Shown here in pieces: positions 46,026 through 58,063 of a stretch of 64,000 bases of DNA. The notes beneath the pieces were generated by a model. That model was not told where the DNA came from and made no database searches. It was given only the letters and a program-made list of their open reading frames with translations. The first letter of the stretch is position 1, and the number at the start of each line of letters is the position of its first letter. The translations under genes were made by a program, and so were the position numbers. Location of the stretch: the NCBI GenBank assembly GCA_033060915.1, contig CM065379.1, positions 25,846,318 through 25,910,317 on the forward strand. The letters run 5' to 3'. This stretch comes from Euryodendron excelsum. Taxonomy: Eukaryota > Streptophyta > Magnoliopsida > Ericales > Pentaphylacaceae.

Positions 46026-46980
46026 TTGGCGAACAGGTTTAACCTCTTCCTCTAAGTATATGCGATGTGTGCAAACTAATGGGCTAATACCATGTAAATC
46101 AGCAATCGACCACCCTATGACTTTGCGGTGCTTTAAAAGCACATTCTTCAATCGATCCTCTTGGCCTTCAGATAGGCTAGAAGATATCACTACTGGGTAA
46201 GATTCACCATCGCCTAAAAATATATATTTAAGAGTAGATGGAAATGGCTTTCGCTCCGGAATAGGAGCTTTCACTTCTGATGGTTCAGGTTTACAAGCAC
46301 TGAGCCTTAATGGTTCAACAAATTGGGTCCAATGACTCATAGACATAGTAGGAATGCACTCTGCTGCTTCCTCATTTATCACTATTTCTTCTAAACACTC
46401 TATTTGCTCATTCTGGATTAAGGCTCTTTCAAGTGGATCTGTCAAGAATTCTCTATTAAAATGTTCTTGTACTAGAATATCTATCATGCTAATCTCCCTG
46501 ATGTCTTCACACTCTCCTGGTTTCTTACCTGCATGGAAGATGTTCATATCTACAGTCATGTTTCCAAAGGATAAGTTTAACTCCCCGCCCCTACAATGAA
46601 TAATAGCATTGGATGTTACTAGGAAGGGATGACCTAAAATGACTGAGATAGGAGAATGATCATTTGAGTTCCCTACGGTGTCTAACACTACAAAATCAAC
46701 CGGGAAGTAGAATTTATCCACTTGGACAAGCACATCTTCCACTATGCCCCTAGGAATCTTAATCAAACGATCGGCTAATTGAAGGGTGATTCTAGTAGGT
46801 TTCAACTCTCCTAACTTAACTGTTGATAAATAGAAAAAGGTAGCAGGTTCACACTAGATCCTAGATCTAGCAAAGCATTATCAACTCTATGATCACCAAT
46901 TATGCATGGAATGGTCAAACTCCTCGGGTCCTTGTATTTTGCTGGAAGATTTACTTGTAGAACCTCTATAGCTTCTTAGT
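46020..46980 (-). pseudogene. Athila aspartic protease and linker to RT
   Basis: Minus strand reads VNLPAKYKDPRSLTIPCIIG, ALLDLGSSVNLLPFSIYQQL (active-site DLG-S), then after a stop LKPTRITLQLADRLIKIPRG and VILGHPFLVTSNAIIHCRGG (46805-46020). Stops occur near 46979 and about 46810. It would process the gag-pol polyprotein. The tail includes GWSIADLHGISPLVCTHRIY, the usual lead-in to RT, and is in frame with the first RT segment. Confidence 0.82.
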
Positions 46981-47509
46981 TCAGAAAACAGGCTTCTCTC
47001 ACAATGAGCCGTCTCTTAATGGTGCACAAGTCCTTTAAAAACTTTGCATATGACGAGATCTGCTTGATGGCATTTAGGAATGGAATATTGATTTTCAATT
47101 GCTTGAATACCTCATAAATTTCAGAATTTATTAGTTCTTGCTTCGGTTTGGCTAATCTATGAGGAAATGGAACATGTGACAAATCCTCTACGTCAATACC
47201 CACAGATTTATCCCTAGACTCATCGTCCCTAGGCTTCTTTCCTAACTCCTCCACTACCTCTTTAGGATTGTCTCTATCCTCTTTTGATGTTTTTTCTACT
47301 CTCTTGCTAGTGTCCTCCCTAGGTGCAGACTCTTTACTTGGAATAGTTTTATCTATGGCTTTTTTGCTCCTTAAGGTGGTTACTGCTTGAACTTGCTCAT
47401 GATTTGGCGGATTAGGATTTATCTCTACACCATGAGCTTGCCTATTAGGGTTAGGTAATGGTTGAGCAGGGAATGTGCCTTTCTCTTTAGTAAGTGATTT
47501 AGCAAACAA
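46976..47509 (-). pseudogene. Athila gag-protease linker
   Basis: 177-codon frame with a charged low-complexity middle and the Athila-typical segment FPHRLAKPKQELINSEIYEV, then IPFLNAIKQISSYAKFLKDL. It lies between the gag zinc knuckle and protease and is frameshifted relative to gag. Confidence 0.7.
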
Positions 47510-47805
47510 AGTCTTTAACTCTTCTATGGATTTATCAAGTCTAGCATTAGTTGCTTGCTGTACTTATATGAATTAGGTCAAAGGATCCTCTACAGGTTTT
47601 AGAGGAGGTGGTCTATACACGTTTGTTGTTGGTGTTGAAATTGTTGACCTTGTGCTTGGTATTGATTAGGGGGCCCATTAAATTGCTGTGGGTGTTGAAA
47701 TTGTTGGGGTGCCGAGTTACCATCATTCCTCCAATTAAAGTTGGGATGGTTCCTCCACCCTGGGTTATATGTAGGTGCATATGGGTTTCCTTGTCCTTGT
47801 GGGGC

Positions 47806-48873
47806 CTATGGTGGTTTACTATAAGGGGCAATAGCAATTACTTGACCATGCAACACTTCCCTAAAGGCTGGAATTGTGAGACAAAGATCTGTCCTATGCT
47901 CATTACTATCGCACACACTACAATTAACTTGGGTTTCACTCTCAACTATTGCAATTTTTTTCATTTCTAGGGCCTCTAATCGCTTTGTCAATGTGGCTAT
48001 CTTTGAATTATCCTCATCTAAATGCCTTAATGGATATATGGTGCCTATTCTTAAGTTGTTTCTAATTTTAGGATTTTTAGTCGTTGTGGTGTCCCAATCT
48101 CTCACGTTATCAGCTAGAAAGTCAAAGAAGTCATAAGCTTCTTCTGGAGATTTATCATAGAAAGACTCGTTGCACATTGTCCCCACAAACCTTTTGAGTT
48201 CGGGAGTCAAGGCCAAAAACAAAGTACTAACCATCCTACATGGGTCTTGTCCATGATGCGGACATGAATTCAAAAGTTTTTTATATCTCTCCCAACTATG
48301 GTAAAATGTTTCATTTTCAAAGGGAGTGAACTATGAAATTTGGCGACAAATCGCCTCTGTGTGATGCTCAAGAAAGAACTTTTTTAGGAACTCGGCCTGC
48401 AGGACATCCCATGATGGAATAGACCTCGGCCTTAAAGAATTTAACCAAATTTTAGCTTTATCCTTCAATGAGAATGGAAACAATTTGAGACAGATGGTGT
48501 CGACAAAGCAGGTATTATCAAAGCACATATTACAGACCTCTTCAAACGCTTTAAGATGGGTATATGGGTTTTTAGAATCCATCCCATGAAAATGTGTGAT
48601 TAATTACATGATACCTGACTTAAGATGGAATGCATTTTGGTCAGGAAGTAATATAATCCAAGAGTTTGGAGTCTGTCTTTGTGGATTTAGATAATCTCTC
48701 ATAGTTCTCTGTCGTGCTGCAGGTACTTGGGGTTGTGGGGGTTGCATGTTATTACCCCCATCTATATTCCCATCATCCCCTAGTAAGTGGGCCATGTCAA
48801 AGTCTATAGGTATTGGAGTAGTATCGGGAAGAGCTCTAGATCTAGTGGCGTAAATGGGTGGGGTTGCTCTCAA
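47806..48873 (-). pseudogene. Athila gag
   Basis: One continuous frame of 356 codons from ATG 48873 to the stop at 47806, interrupted by stops at 48604-48606 and 48331-48333. The N-terminus is low complexity. The capsid-like gag domain shows NPYTHLKAFEEVCNM, LFPFSLKDKAKIWLNSLRP and SWDVLQAEFLKKFF (about 48575-48360). A zinc knuckle CSVCDSNEHRTDLC (CX2CX4HX4C) lies near 47900. It would form the virus-like particle. The frame is intact apart from the stops. Confidence 0.85.
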
Positions 48874-49275
48874 AAGTCTACCTGAACTATCCCTCTACCA
48901 AACTGACATGCAATGCAATGCACAAAAATGCACCAATCTACCACAACAGTGAAGTAGAGATAAATAATATTTAATTTAAATTTCCAACCTAACCGGCAAT
49001 CTCCACATAAAATATCCACCAATTTGCAATTAAACCCTAAACCTCCCCTAAACAAATATATAATTTATCTAAAAGAAACTAGTAAAATAAAGAAAAGAAA
49101 ATCTAATATGCTCACAGATAGTAGGGATTGAATTTCCTCGTTGTTGTAGTTCGATAGTGAAGCTATTTTTGCAGGAATCAATTCCTCTCAAGTTAGTTTG
49201 CTTTGTTTTTGTTCTTGAATATTTTTATTTTTGCCCTGTTTGTTTTTCTTACCTTAGCTTATTTGCTTTGTAATG
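48874..49275 (-). other. Athila 5' leader
   Basis: About 400 bases between PBS and gag ATG. No ORF was recognised; expected to hold packaging signals. Confidence 0.6.
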
Positions 49276-49293
49276 TCCCCGGTAATGGCGCCA
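49276..49293 (-). other. Primer-binding site of Athila (tRNA-Asp type)
   Basis: The minus strand reads TGGCGCCATTACCGGGGA five bases after the 5' LTR end. Athila elements are known to use tRNA-Asp (TGGCGCCGTTGCCGGGGA), and this differs at two positions. Confidence 0.88.
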
Positions 49294-49298
49294 AAAAC

Positions 49299-50689
49299 TG
49301 ATCGCTCCTGAATAGTGTAATTTATATCCGCCAGTGTGCGGTTGCGATGCAGTAATAATATCTCAGTAAGTCCAAGATCGATCCACAGGGAACACAAGAA
49401 ATAAACTTTAGGAATAAGGTCTGCAATCAAGACAAAATAATAATGAACTCAGAATCAATTAAAATTGCAGGAAAGCTTTCGAAAAGAAAATAAAAATCAA
49501 TGGTTGGAGCTGATTGATCTAAATTATTCGACAATGAAATTAAACTAATTTTTAGGAATTTGTTCAAATATGATAAAAAGGTCTTGGTAGGGTTTGATCC
49601 AGTAATAGGCCTACAGGTAGGTTCCCAAAATAGTTTTGATTACAGAACCTCAAGATTCGATCATCCTTTTAGAGTCAATGTTTAGTTATTTACTAGTGTT
49701 CATACTAGGGTCCCATTCATACCTGTCCCAGTTTATAAACCTGTCTACAAATTATGTTCGAAGCTTTATCAAGAACAGTAGATTTTTGAAGTACTCTTAA
49801 TAGGAATATATATGCAATTGTAATTAATATCCTTATCAGAAATTCTAGGTATACGTATCCCTGCTTACAAATCAGTCTATACATACATGTTAGATATGAT
49901 CGAGAATATTGTTTTCAAAGATATTCATGCACAAGAAAATGAATCTTGATCCAAGATCTTGAAACCTTGGAAAATAAATAAATATGTTGAATCTCTACCC
50001 GTAACCTAGTTACTTTCTCAACCCATACCAAGAATGGATTTAGCTACTGAAAAACATGATAAATATTGCAAGAATGGAAATAATAATTAAAGAAATAAAA
50101 TGCTGCATTAAAGAAATATAATTTGAAATTCACAATAAGAACAAGAAAGAAAACTAAAGACGAAAACTAAAGATTAAAAATGCTCTATTGAAAGATGAAA
50201 AGATTCATAGCCTCCAAAGGATTGGATGATTCCTCCTTCCAAACCCTAGAAAAACCCTAGAATTCTTCTCCTCCTTCAGAATATAGAACTCCTAAACCTA
50301 TTCTACTACCTACTAATCTCTATCTAACTAAAAAGTGAATAAATCTATCTATCCCGTCGTCATTCGTACGGACGACTTCTACCAAGTGCTCAGATAGGCT
50401 GGGTCACTTCACGAAAGTTGTAGGTTTCAAAAAGTTATATGAAATTGACATATTATGGGCCTGAATTGCCTTTCTGGTTCGCGAGATATAAACTTCCAAA
50501 ATTTTAGCTCTGCGTGCTTCAGCAGTTTGTACCCTGACAGCAACCTCTTGAAACCTATGATCAAATTGCATTCGAAATCACACCATTTAAGCTCAAAACC
50601 TACATAAAGCATTATAAATTCAATTAATATCAAAACATAACTAAAAAGACTAATTAAGGCCTTATAATTGCACTTTTGAAGCGTAATCA
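49299..50689 (-). repeat. 5' LTR of Athila (1391 bp)
   Basis: In plus coordinates runs TGATCGCTCCTGAATAG to GCGTAATCA, adjacent to the PBS. The first 100 bases differ from the other LTR at eight sites, all transitions. Confidence 0.92.
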
Positions 50690-50694
50690 ACAAG
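50690..50694. repeat. Athila target-site duplication, right copy (ACAAG)
   Basis: One mismatch to ACAGG at 36811-36815. The host LTR resumes with CGCCCAAATC. Confidence 0.8.
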
Positions 50695-51983
50695 CGCCCA
50701 AATCTTTTGCCTTGCATATCAAAGGTCAAAAAATACGTTTCTTGTCACCCTAAAACTTTCCTAGGTGAGTGGCACTAAGCCAAAAATTGGCCTGGCGCCA
50801 CTAGTAGTAGCTTTTTTGCCTTGGCACCACTACAATAGGTGCCAAGCTATTTTTGTATCTATAAATACAAACCCTTCCCCTGTGTGAAAAGGGTCCGTAA
50901 TCTCAGTCCAAAAATGTTGCCTTTCCAAAAATAGAGCTTGAATCCTCTCCAAACCCTAATTCCTTCAAGTCTCTTCAAGCCCTTGCCTCCAAACACTTTA
51001 ACCCTAGCTTATTGACAATCCATACACTTATACACCAGCCTCAAAGCAAGCCACTGAAGACTCAAGTGCTACAAGTTTGAAGCTCTCGAGGTCTAATTAA
51101 AGCAAAGCAAACAAAGCAAGAAGAATTTGCAGTTGGTTTTCTCTTTATGTTTACATACTTCCCCCCTCTCTCTTCTCTGTCCTAACCCACTTAGGTTCTC
51201 TTCTATTTTAATCTCCATCTTTTACCTCCCTTTCTTGCATGCTTAAAATAAGGGACTCCTCGATTTATGCCTAGGAAGAACTGTTGAAAGTCACCGTGTT
51301 GAGGGCTTTCTTCTAGTTATACCTTAGACTGTGTGCATTCGGCCTCCTTAATTATGTGGTGAAGTCTAGCCTTGAATGTTCACGACTCTACTTGCATTGT
51401 GCATGTCATATTCATACATCCATTAAAAGCTTGTCTTCAAAGTGGTTTTTAAAACTTGCATCAAAATCATCTTTCAAAGCTTGTATTAAAATCTTCTTCT
51501 TTCAAAACTTGTTTTCAAAATCATCGTCCTAGGACGATTCTAGCCATTGCATGGTTAAGGGTGTTTTAGGAAAGTGTTACATTCATTGTGACTATCAAGG
51601 TCTATATTTTGGGTGCAAACCCTTTATTGTTTTTATCAAAAACACAATCTTAAGATGATTTTAGCCATTCTGTAGTTAGGGTTATTTTAGAAAAGTATGA
51701 TATTTAATGTGATCATTATGGTCCATATTTCAAATCTATGTTGTTTTCAAAATCACATTCGTAGAATGGTTCTAAGCTTTCCATGGTTAGAATCATTTTA
51801 GGAAAGTGAGATATTCAAAAGATTTCAAAAGTCCATATTCAAACTTCTTTCCAAAAGCTCTTTTCAAATCTACTTTCTAAAAAACTCTCTTCAAACTTCT
51901 TTCCTAAAAACTCTCTTCCAAAGATTTCCTTGCCAAAAACTCTTTTCTTGGAGTCCAAGTCAAGCCCTAGATTCCATGGTTAG
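50695..51983 (+). mobile_element. Giant LTR C, second part, cut by element D
   Basis: Continues 36815 with CGCCCAAATCTTTT, then a GGCGCC-like cluster (about 50770-50845), TATAAATAC (50860-50868) and the start of the pyrimidine-rich leader. It ends at ..CCATGGTTAG where D's LTR begins. The missing LTR end and any internal region would lie beyond D, outside the window. Confidence 0.85.
50770..50868 (+). promoter_or_regulatory. Promoter of LTR C
   Basis: Decayed palindromes (CTGGCGCCACTAG, TTGGCACCACT) upstream of TATAAATAC at 50860-50868. Confidence 0.55.
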
Positions 51984-54900
51984 TGTCGCGCCCAGATTTT
52001 TCGCACTTGAGGAATACACACACAAGCGGGAAAAATATTGTACTCTCTCGTAAGAACTCACCCTCCGAGAAAAATAAGTATGACTAGGTTTGAATTGAAA
52101 ATAGATTTGAATAAAGGGCTTTTGGAAAAATTTTGGAGTCACCACCTAACTTAATTAAGGTGAGTTAGGTCACCTAAAAACTAAGCACAATCCGACGACT
52201 ACACTTAGGGTTTTTTAAAACGATTTTGAAAATACTTCCTCAAAAGAGGGTTTTTAGGAAAACAGGTTGTTTGACAACCTTTGAAAAATATGTAAGCCAT
52301 TTTTTGAAAATAAACTCCATTTTGGTATTTGAAAACAGTGATTCTAGGTTCGGAGGTTGGTTATGTGTAGGGAAGACGCACTAAGCTATCACTCTACCCC
52401 GCCCTTACGATACCTACATGTCTATTTACCCTAAATTCACCTATGAGAGTCTTCAATTAACAAATGTCTAATCCTATCCACTTTAGAAAATAATTTTGAA
52501 AAGAATGATGCATGATATGTAAATGCAATAGAAAGAGAGAGTTTGAAAATAGATTTGAAAAAGAAATTGATTTGATTTAAAAAGAGATTTGAAAAGATAG
52601 ATTTGGAAATAGAAATTTGAAAATAGAATTTTAGAATTGGAAGTTTGAAAAATATTATAGAATTAGAGATTTAAAAGAAGTTGTGGAAATATAAGTTTGA
52701 AAAAGATTGTGACCGCACCCATGAGGGTTGCCTACGTATCTTTTTTGAGGAATCAGGTCAGTCGTAGTTCGGACAAGAGTCCGATAGAAAATAGAAGGTT
52801 GGATTCGAAAAAGAGTTTGATTTGAACTTAGAAGATTGGAAATTGGAAATTGGAATTGAAGGATTAGGAAATTGATTTGGAAAGATTGAGGTTTAGGAAA
52901 CCTAGACCTAGGAAGATAAGATTTAGGAAAGACTTGAGATTTAAGAAAGATTTGACTCGAATGTTGGACCTAGAAGATTAGGAAAGATTGGATTTTGAAA
53001 GGGTTCGAATTAGGAAAGGTCCGATTTAGGAAAGTTTCGTTTTAGGAAAATTTCATTTTAGGAATGTTTCATTTTAGGAAAGTTTTGGTTTAGGAAAGTT
53101 TCATTTTAGGAAAGATTTCAAATTAGGGAAGTGTTGGATTAAGAAAGTTTTGAAATAGGAAAGATTTCGTTTTAAGAAAGTTTTGAAATTGGAAAGTTTT
53201 GAATTTGGAATGTTTTGAAATAGGGAAGTTTTGAAAGTAAGAAAGTTTAGAATTTAGAAAGTGTTTGAGTTTTAGAAATTCTTGAAGTTAGGAAAGGTTT
53301 GAATTTAAGAAAGATTTGAAAACTTAGATTTGGAGAGTTAAGATTTGGAAAGGGATGAAATTAGGAAGGAGTAAATTATAAAAGGTTTAGACTAGGAAGG
53401 ATTGAGATTCCTATTTCCTAAAACAAAGGATTGGATTTTATTTCTAAAAGAAATGGTTTGATTTTGTTTCCAAAAACGGAGGATATGATCTAGTTTCCTA
53501 AAAGGAAGATTGAATTTGGTTTCCTAAAGGGAAGATTGGATTTGGTATGGATTTGGAAAGGGAAGTTTTAGAAACCCTAGATTTAGAAGACTATAGTTTT
53601 GACGCAGAAAAGAGGTTTTGGAAACTTATGATTTTGAAGTAGAAAAAGAAGGTTTTGGAGACCTAGGTTTTAAGGCAATATGGGAAGTCATGTTTTAGGC
53701 AAGAAAATTAGGGTTTCCTAATTGTTGGATCTAGGGTTAACTTGGACACCAAGAAAAGGGATTTTTAGAAAGTGAGTTTTCAGAAAGGGAGATTTTGGAA
53801 AGGAAATCCTAGAGAGTAGTTTTTAGAAAGGGAGACTTTTGGAAAGAAATCCTAGTGACGAGTTTTTAGAAAGGGAGTTTTGAAAAGAGAGTTTTTAGAA
53901 GGGAATATTTGGAAAGTAAAACTATGAGAGAGTTTTCTAAGAAGGAAACCTAAGGAGTGTTTTTAGGAAAAGAATTTTGAAGAGAGTTTTTTGGAAAGAA
54001 ATTTAAAAAGAAGTTTTGAAAAATAAATTTTTGAAGGGAGTTTTTAAAAAACAATTTTGAAAAGGAATTTAAAGAGAGTTGACGGAAAGCATGTTGGAAA
54101 ATAGATTTTTAGGAGGAGATTTTTGAGAAGAGATTTTTTAGAAAGTATATAAAATATCTCACTTTCTTAAAACGATTCTAACCATGAGAAGGTTAGAACC
54201 ACTTTAGGATAGTGGTTTTGAAAACAACAATATTTTGAAAATATGGACCATATTGGTCACTTTAAATGTAACACGTTCTTAAAGCAACCTTAACCACAAA
54301 AAGGCTAGAATCACCCTAGGATTGTGATTTTAAAAACAAGTTTTGAAAAAGAAGGTTTTGATGTAGGGCTTTGAAAACTAGTTTGAAAACAAATTTTAGA
54401 AGAATGCAAGATCATGATATGCACAATGCAAGTAGGCGTTGTGAACATACAAGATTAAAGGCTTCACCACATAATTAAGGGGGCCGAACCCATGTGGTCT
54501 CTGGTTAGACTAAAAGAAAGCCCCCGACACGATGACTTTCCAAAAGCCTAATCCTACACATGGATCGGGAATCCCCTTGTTTCAAGCATGCAAAGAAAGG
54601 GGAGGAAGAAGATGGGGGATTAAAATAGAAGAAAACCCAAGTGGGTTAGGAGAGAGAAGAGATGGGGAAGATGTGTAAACGTAAATAAGAAGCCTACCTT
54701 GTGTCTTCTTTATTTTGCTTAGTTTTGCGCGCTTTGCTTTACTTGTCTTGCTTCGGTCTTCACTTCAATCTTTAAGAGTTTGTCTTCAATCTTCAAAGCT
54801 TCGTAGTTGTAGCAATCCAAGTCCTCAATGAAGGGTTTGAGGCTAGTGTATGAGTATATGAGAGTGTATGAGTGTATAGGAGGCTAGGGTTTGTGTATGG

Positions 54901-55021
54901 AGGTTTGGGTTTAGAGAAATCCTAAGGAGACTAGGGTTTAGAGAGGCTACAAGCTCTGTATATCGAAGAGTAGGGTTTTTAGACTGACTTTGCGGACCTT
55001 TTTCACTCTAGAGGAGGCTTT

Positions 55022-55135
55022 GTATTTATAGAGAGAGGAATGACCTGGCGCTTGTTGCAGTGGCGCTAGGCCAAAATTCCTTCTAGCGCCACTCAAGCCA
55101 CTATTTGGCTTGGCCCCACTACTAGTGGCGCCAGC
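55022..55135 (-). promoter_or_regulatory. Promoter of the D 3' LTR
   Basis: TATAAATAC on the minus strand (55030-55022) with GGCGC-type motifs upstream (about 55050-55135). Confidence 0.6.
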
Positions 55136-56359
55136 CAATTAGGAAAGTTTTAAGGTCAGCAAGCAATGTATCTTGAGAAGATTTGGGCACCTGTACTAAT
55201 GACTACCATGCAATTTGTAGCCTAGCTTCACTAGGAGTGACTTCGAAAGGTCCGGGAAGCATTTAAGGGATCGGGGATGGCCTGAAAGGCCCAAAAAGTG
55301 TAGGAACCCTTAGAATAGAGTCCCAGAGGTAATGGACTTGAAAAATGATGTCAGGGTTTGTTAGAGGGATCGATCGAGCCATTAGGGGCAAAACCGTCAA
55401 TCGGGGCGAGAAGTTGCCGGGACAGACTCGGAATGTCCCGGAAGAAGGCTCGAGGTTTGAAAAAATTATTTAGAAACGTCCCAGGAGGTTACCGATTTGA
55501 TACCCAAAGCCGGGGTGGCTAGAAAAAGGCGATTGACCCACCAGGGGCAAAACGGTCATTTTGTACTGGGTTTACCAGAACTGACTCGAAATGTTCCAAA
55601 AAGATAAAGGAAGGTCAAGAGTACTATAAAAAGCATTCTCGGGAGGTTAACGGTGTGATACCCAGAGTCGGTGTGGTCCCCGGTGCGTTCCGATACCTAG
55701 AGGCAAAATGGTTATCTTGATTGGACAACCTTGAAATTGGCCCGAAACTGACTAGAAGGCACCTAATCATGCTAGATCGTCCCTAAGACAATCTTGGAAG
55801 GGGTAGACTTACCATTCTGAGGACTTAGGTGTGTTCTCGAGAAACGTACCTGAAAATGGCCCTAGCGGCAGTTTGGTCATTTTTCACCGAAGTGGACAAG
55901 CAGGCACTGGTGTTGACTTGGATTTTGAGTGTTTCTGTCACTTTGGTGGCAGTCTCGTGGTACACGGGGTTGTTGGCAATTCCCTATGTCGACCTATTTG
56001 TGAGTGTTTCCGCTACTCTGATGGTTGCGATGTTTACGAGTACTTCTGCTACTCTGATGGTTCGCGATCATTTCCGAGATTGCCTGATCTCAAAAAGCTG
56101 CTAAAGGGACTTAGAGCCTGAGAAGTTAACTTTCTGGAAAGACGTGCCGAAATGGACATTTCTGCATTGGCGGGCTACCAGGCGCCAAAGGTAGACCTTT
56201 CTAGCATCTAGGGGACTTGGGGTCTCATCTTGGTCGACAGGTTTGAAGGGCTTACCGTTTTGAAGAGACTTTTTTTGAAAAATGTGCCGGATTGGATAAA
56301 CTTACCATCTCGAGAAATCAACTTTCTCGAGAGAGGGATTGGAATTGGAAAAGGGGACT

Positions 56360-56545
56360 TACCGTCTTCTGAAAGACGTGCCTGATGGAATTGGAAAGGG
56401 GACTTACAGTCTTCGGAAAGACGCGCCTATGGGAATATGGAAAGGGGACTTACCGTCTTCGGAAAGACGTGCCTGTTGGAATTAGAAAGGGGACTTACAG
56501 TCTTCGGAAAGACGTGCCTGTTGGAATTAGAAAGGGGACTTACCG
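56360..56545. repeat. Short tandem repeats (about 50-63 bp) near the U3 start of the D LTR
   Basis: Four copies of GGGGACTTACCGTCTTCGG or close variants, each followed by AAGACGTGCCTGTTGGAATT. Seen only in this LTR copy, so a recent local amplification. Confidence 0.8.
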
Positions 56546-56728
56546 AACAACGCCCATAAGGGCATTTTGGTCATTTTACTTCTATTTGGGCCTGGAGGGC
56601 ACGTGAAGCGATGAATAGATAGGATTAGACTTGGGAAATTGATTTGACTCAAAATATATCTACATTGACTTGAATACAAGTCTGGACGAACTGTAGACCA
56701 CTGAGCAGTCAAAAATGGGGTGCTTATA

Positions 56729-56745
56729 GCTGCCCCTCTTTTTCT
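56729..56745 (-). other. Polypurine tract of element D
   Basis: Minus strand AGAAAAAGAGGGGCAGC immediately before the 3' LTR, identical to that of A. Confidence 0.85.
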
Positions 56746-56929
56746 GTCTTTGCTTGTCGAAGACAAAAAACGATACAGTAAGAGTCCCATGTTGACTATG
56801 AGGTGGTCGAAGTGACGAACTCTGGACATTTTTCAACAACAGAGGTTCAAAAATGGATATTGGGCCCAAAAGGCCTTCGAAAAAGAGTTTTGGTAAGAAA
56901 AAGCGCAAAACTCCCCAGAATTTGGAAAC

Positions 56930-57010
56930 TGGCGCCACCGTTTAAAAGAAAAGGCTTGGCGCCTCTGCTAGTGGCACCAGGCTTAGAAATAAAACTAGAA
57001 ACATTTCTAG
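56930..57010 (+). promoter_or_regulatory. Candidate antisense promoter element with GGCGCC motifs
   Basis: ACTGGCGCCACCG, CTTGGCGCCTCTG and AGTGGCACCAGG are spaced much like the cluster upstream of the LTR TATA box. They lie on the leader of the antisense gene, 160-240 bases before its putative splice donor. No clear TATA box follows. A lacks this piece. Confidence 0.35.
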
Positions 57011-57170
57011 TTTGGCGTTGCTCTGGGTTTCGTAAGTTTTTTGCAAAACCGAGAGACATTGCAAGGCAGGCTACTTGGACATTGAAGGAGCACCTCTTGG
57101 AGACCACGAGTGACTACCAGAAGGAGACCACGTCGTCAGAAGAGAGGATTTCGCCGGAGAACTCCAAAAA

Positions 57171-58062
57171 GTGAGTTTTTAATTTTTTGTTGATTTCAAT
57201 GTGTAGAATTCCGTTTGAGTTGTGTGAACAGTGGAAATTGATGTTTTGTCATGCTTTGAACACTGTAGTGATATTATTTTTGCATTTTGGTGCTTGTTGA
57301 ACAAAATTTGAGTGATTTTACGTGATTATGTGAAGAGAGTTTTGTGCAGGAATTGGGGGTTTGTTCCTACAGGCTTGGGCATTGGGTTTTTTGGCTAGAT
57401 TTTTATGCTATGTGCCTTAGAAAAATGTGTTTAACAACCGTGTGAAGTTTCATGATTTTTTGAAAACTTGGTGAATTTTTAATTTTTTGAAAAATGAAAA
57501 AATACTTAGAAAATTAGGAAAATGGGAAAACTTAAGAAATTGATAAAATTTTTAGAGTTTTAAAATTTTGAAAAATGTAGGAATATTTAAGAAAACATTT
57601 GAAATGATTTTGAGAAATTTAAGGATAACTTTGAAAACCACTGATTTATTGGAAAAATAAAACATGTATTTTGAAAATTTTGAAAAATTAAAAAGTATGC
57701 GGGAGTGCTGATGTTATGTGATTGTAACGTTGTGAAGTGCACAGTTTGTGTTTTGTGTTGATGTCATGGGTGTTGTAGGGACCATTTTTATACAAAACTC
57801 TATCGAAATTTTTAGAAATTAGGGAAAGAGTTGGAAAAGGTTTAAAAATAAAATCTTTTTAAAGGAAAAAGCCAGAAAACCCTTGAGATTTGACTTAAAG
57901 TTGGAAAATCAAAAGGTGTCGGAAATTTATTTTGACTTATCATTTGAAATCCTTTTATTGTTATTTATATTGTTTATTTTTAGTATTTATTTACTTTATT
58001 TTATTATTATCTATCTGCATGCATCGTATATTAACACCTCTTACCTTGGCTTACCTTTTCAG
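57171..58062 (+). other. Putative 5'-UTR intron of the antisense gene (892 nt)
   Basis: The donor is AAAAA|GTGAGTTTTT at 57171 and the acceptor CTTACCTTTTCAG|G ends at 58062, with ATG at 58064. The interval is AU-rich with no long frame, as plant introns are. The acceptor-ATG junction is conserved in A (TTTTAG|GATG, 11709) and H (CTTTCAG|GATG, 34595). Splicing is inferred from sequence only. Confidence 0.55.
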
Positions 58063-58063
58063 G

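Larger units (their letters stand above)
36816..50689 (-). mobile_element. Athila-type Ty3/gypsy retrotransposon (13.9 kb), complete but inactive
   Basis: On the minus strand: 5' LTR (50689-49299), PBS, leader, gag, protease, RT, RNase H, integrase, a GC-rich repeat and poly-G spacer, two env-like ORFs, a 3' noncoding region and the 3' LTR (38238-36816). The tRNA-Asp-type PBS and env-like genes after pol mark the Athila lineage. The LTRs differ by a few percent, mostly transitions. Frameshifts and stops in gag-pol make it non-functional. It sits inside giant LTR C with a 4/5 target duplication. Confidence 0.93.
51984..56728 (-). repeat. 3' LTR of element D (4745 bp, subfamily 2)
   Basis: On the minus strand begins TATAAGCACCCC (first base pair TA instead of TG, a mutation) and ends GGGCGCGACA at 51984. 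It has a short minisatellite (about 55930-56065), a set of four about 63-bp repeats with CTTACCGTCTTCGGAAAGACG (about 56360-56540), 157-bp repeats (55370-55720) and an AG-rich leader (52480-54120). The hairpin block at about 52366-52397 has one arm mutated. Confidence 0.9.

Noticed and set aside
56803..57174. 123-codon plus-strand frame as a separate protein gene
   Set aside because: It overlaps the region next to the polypurine tract, has no known motif, and is not conserved in A. More likely the untranslated first exon of the antisense gene.
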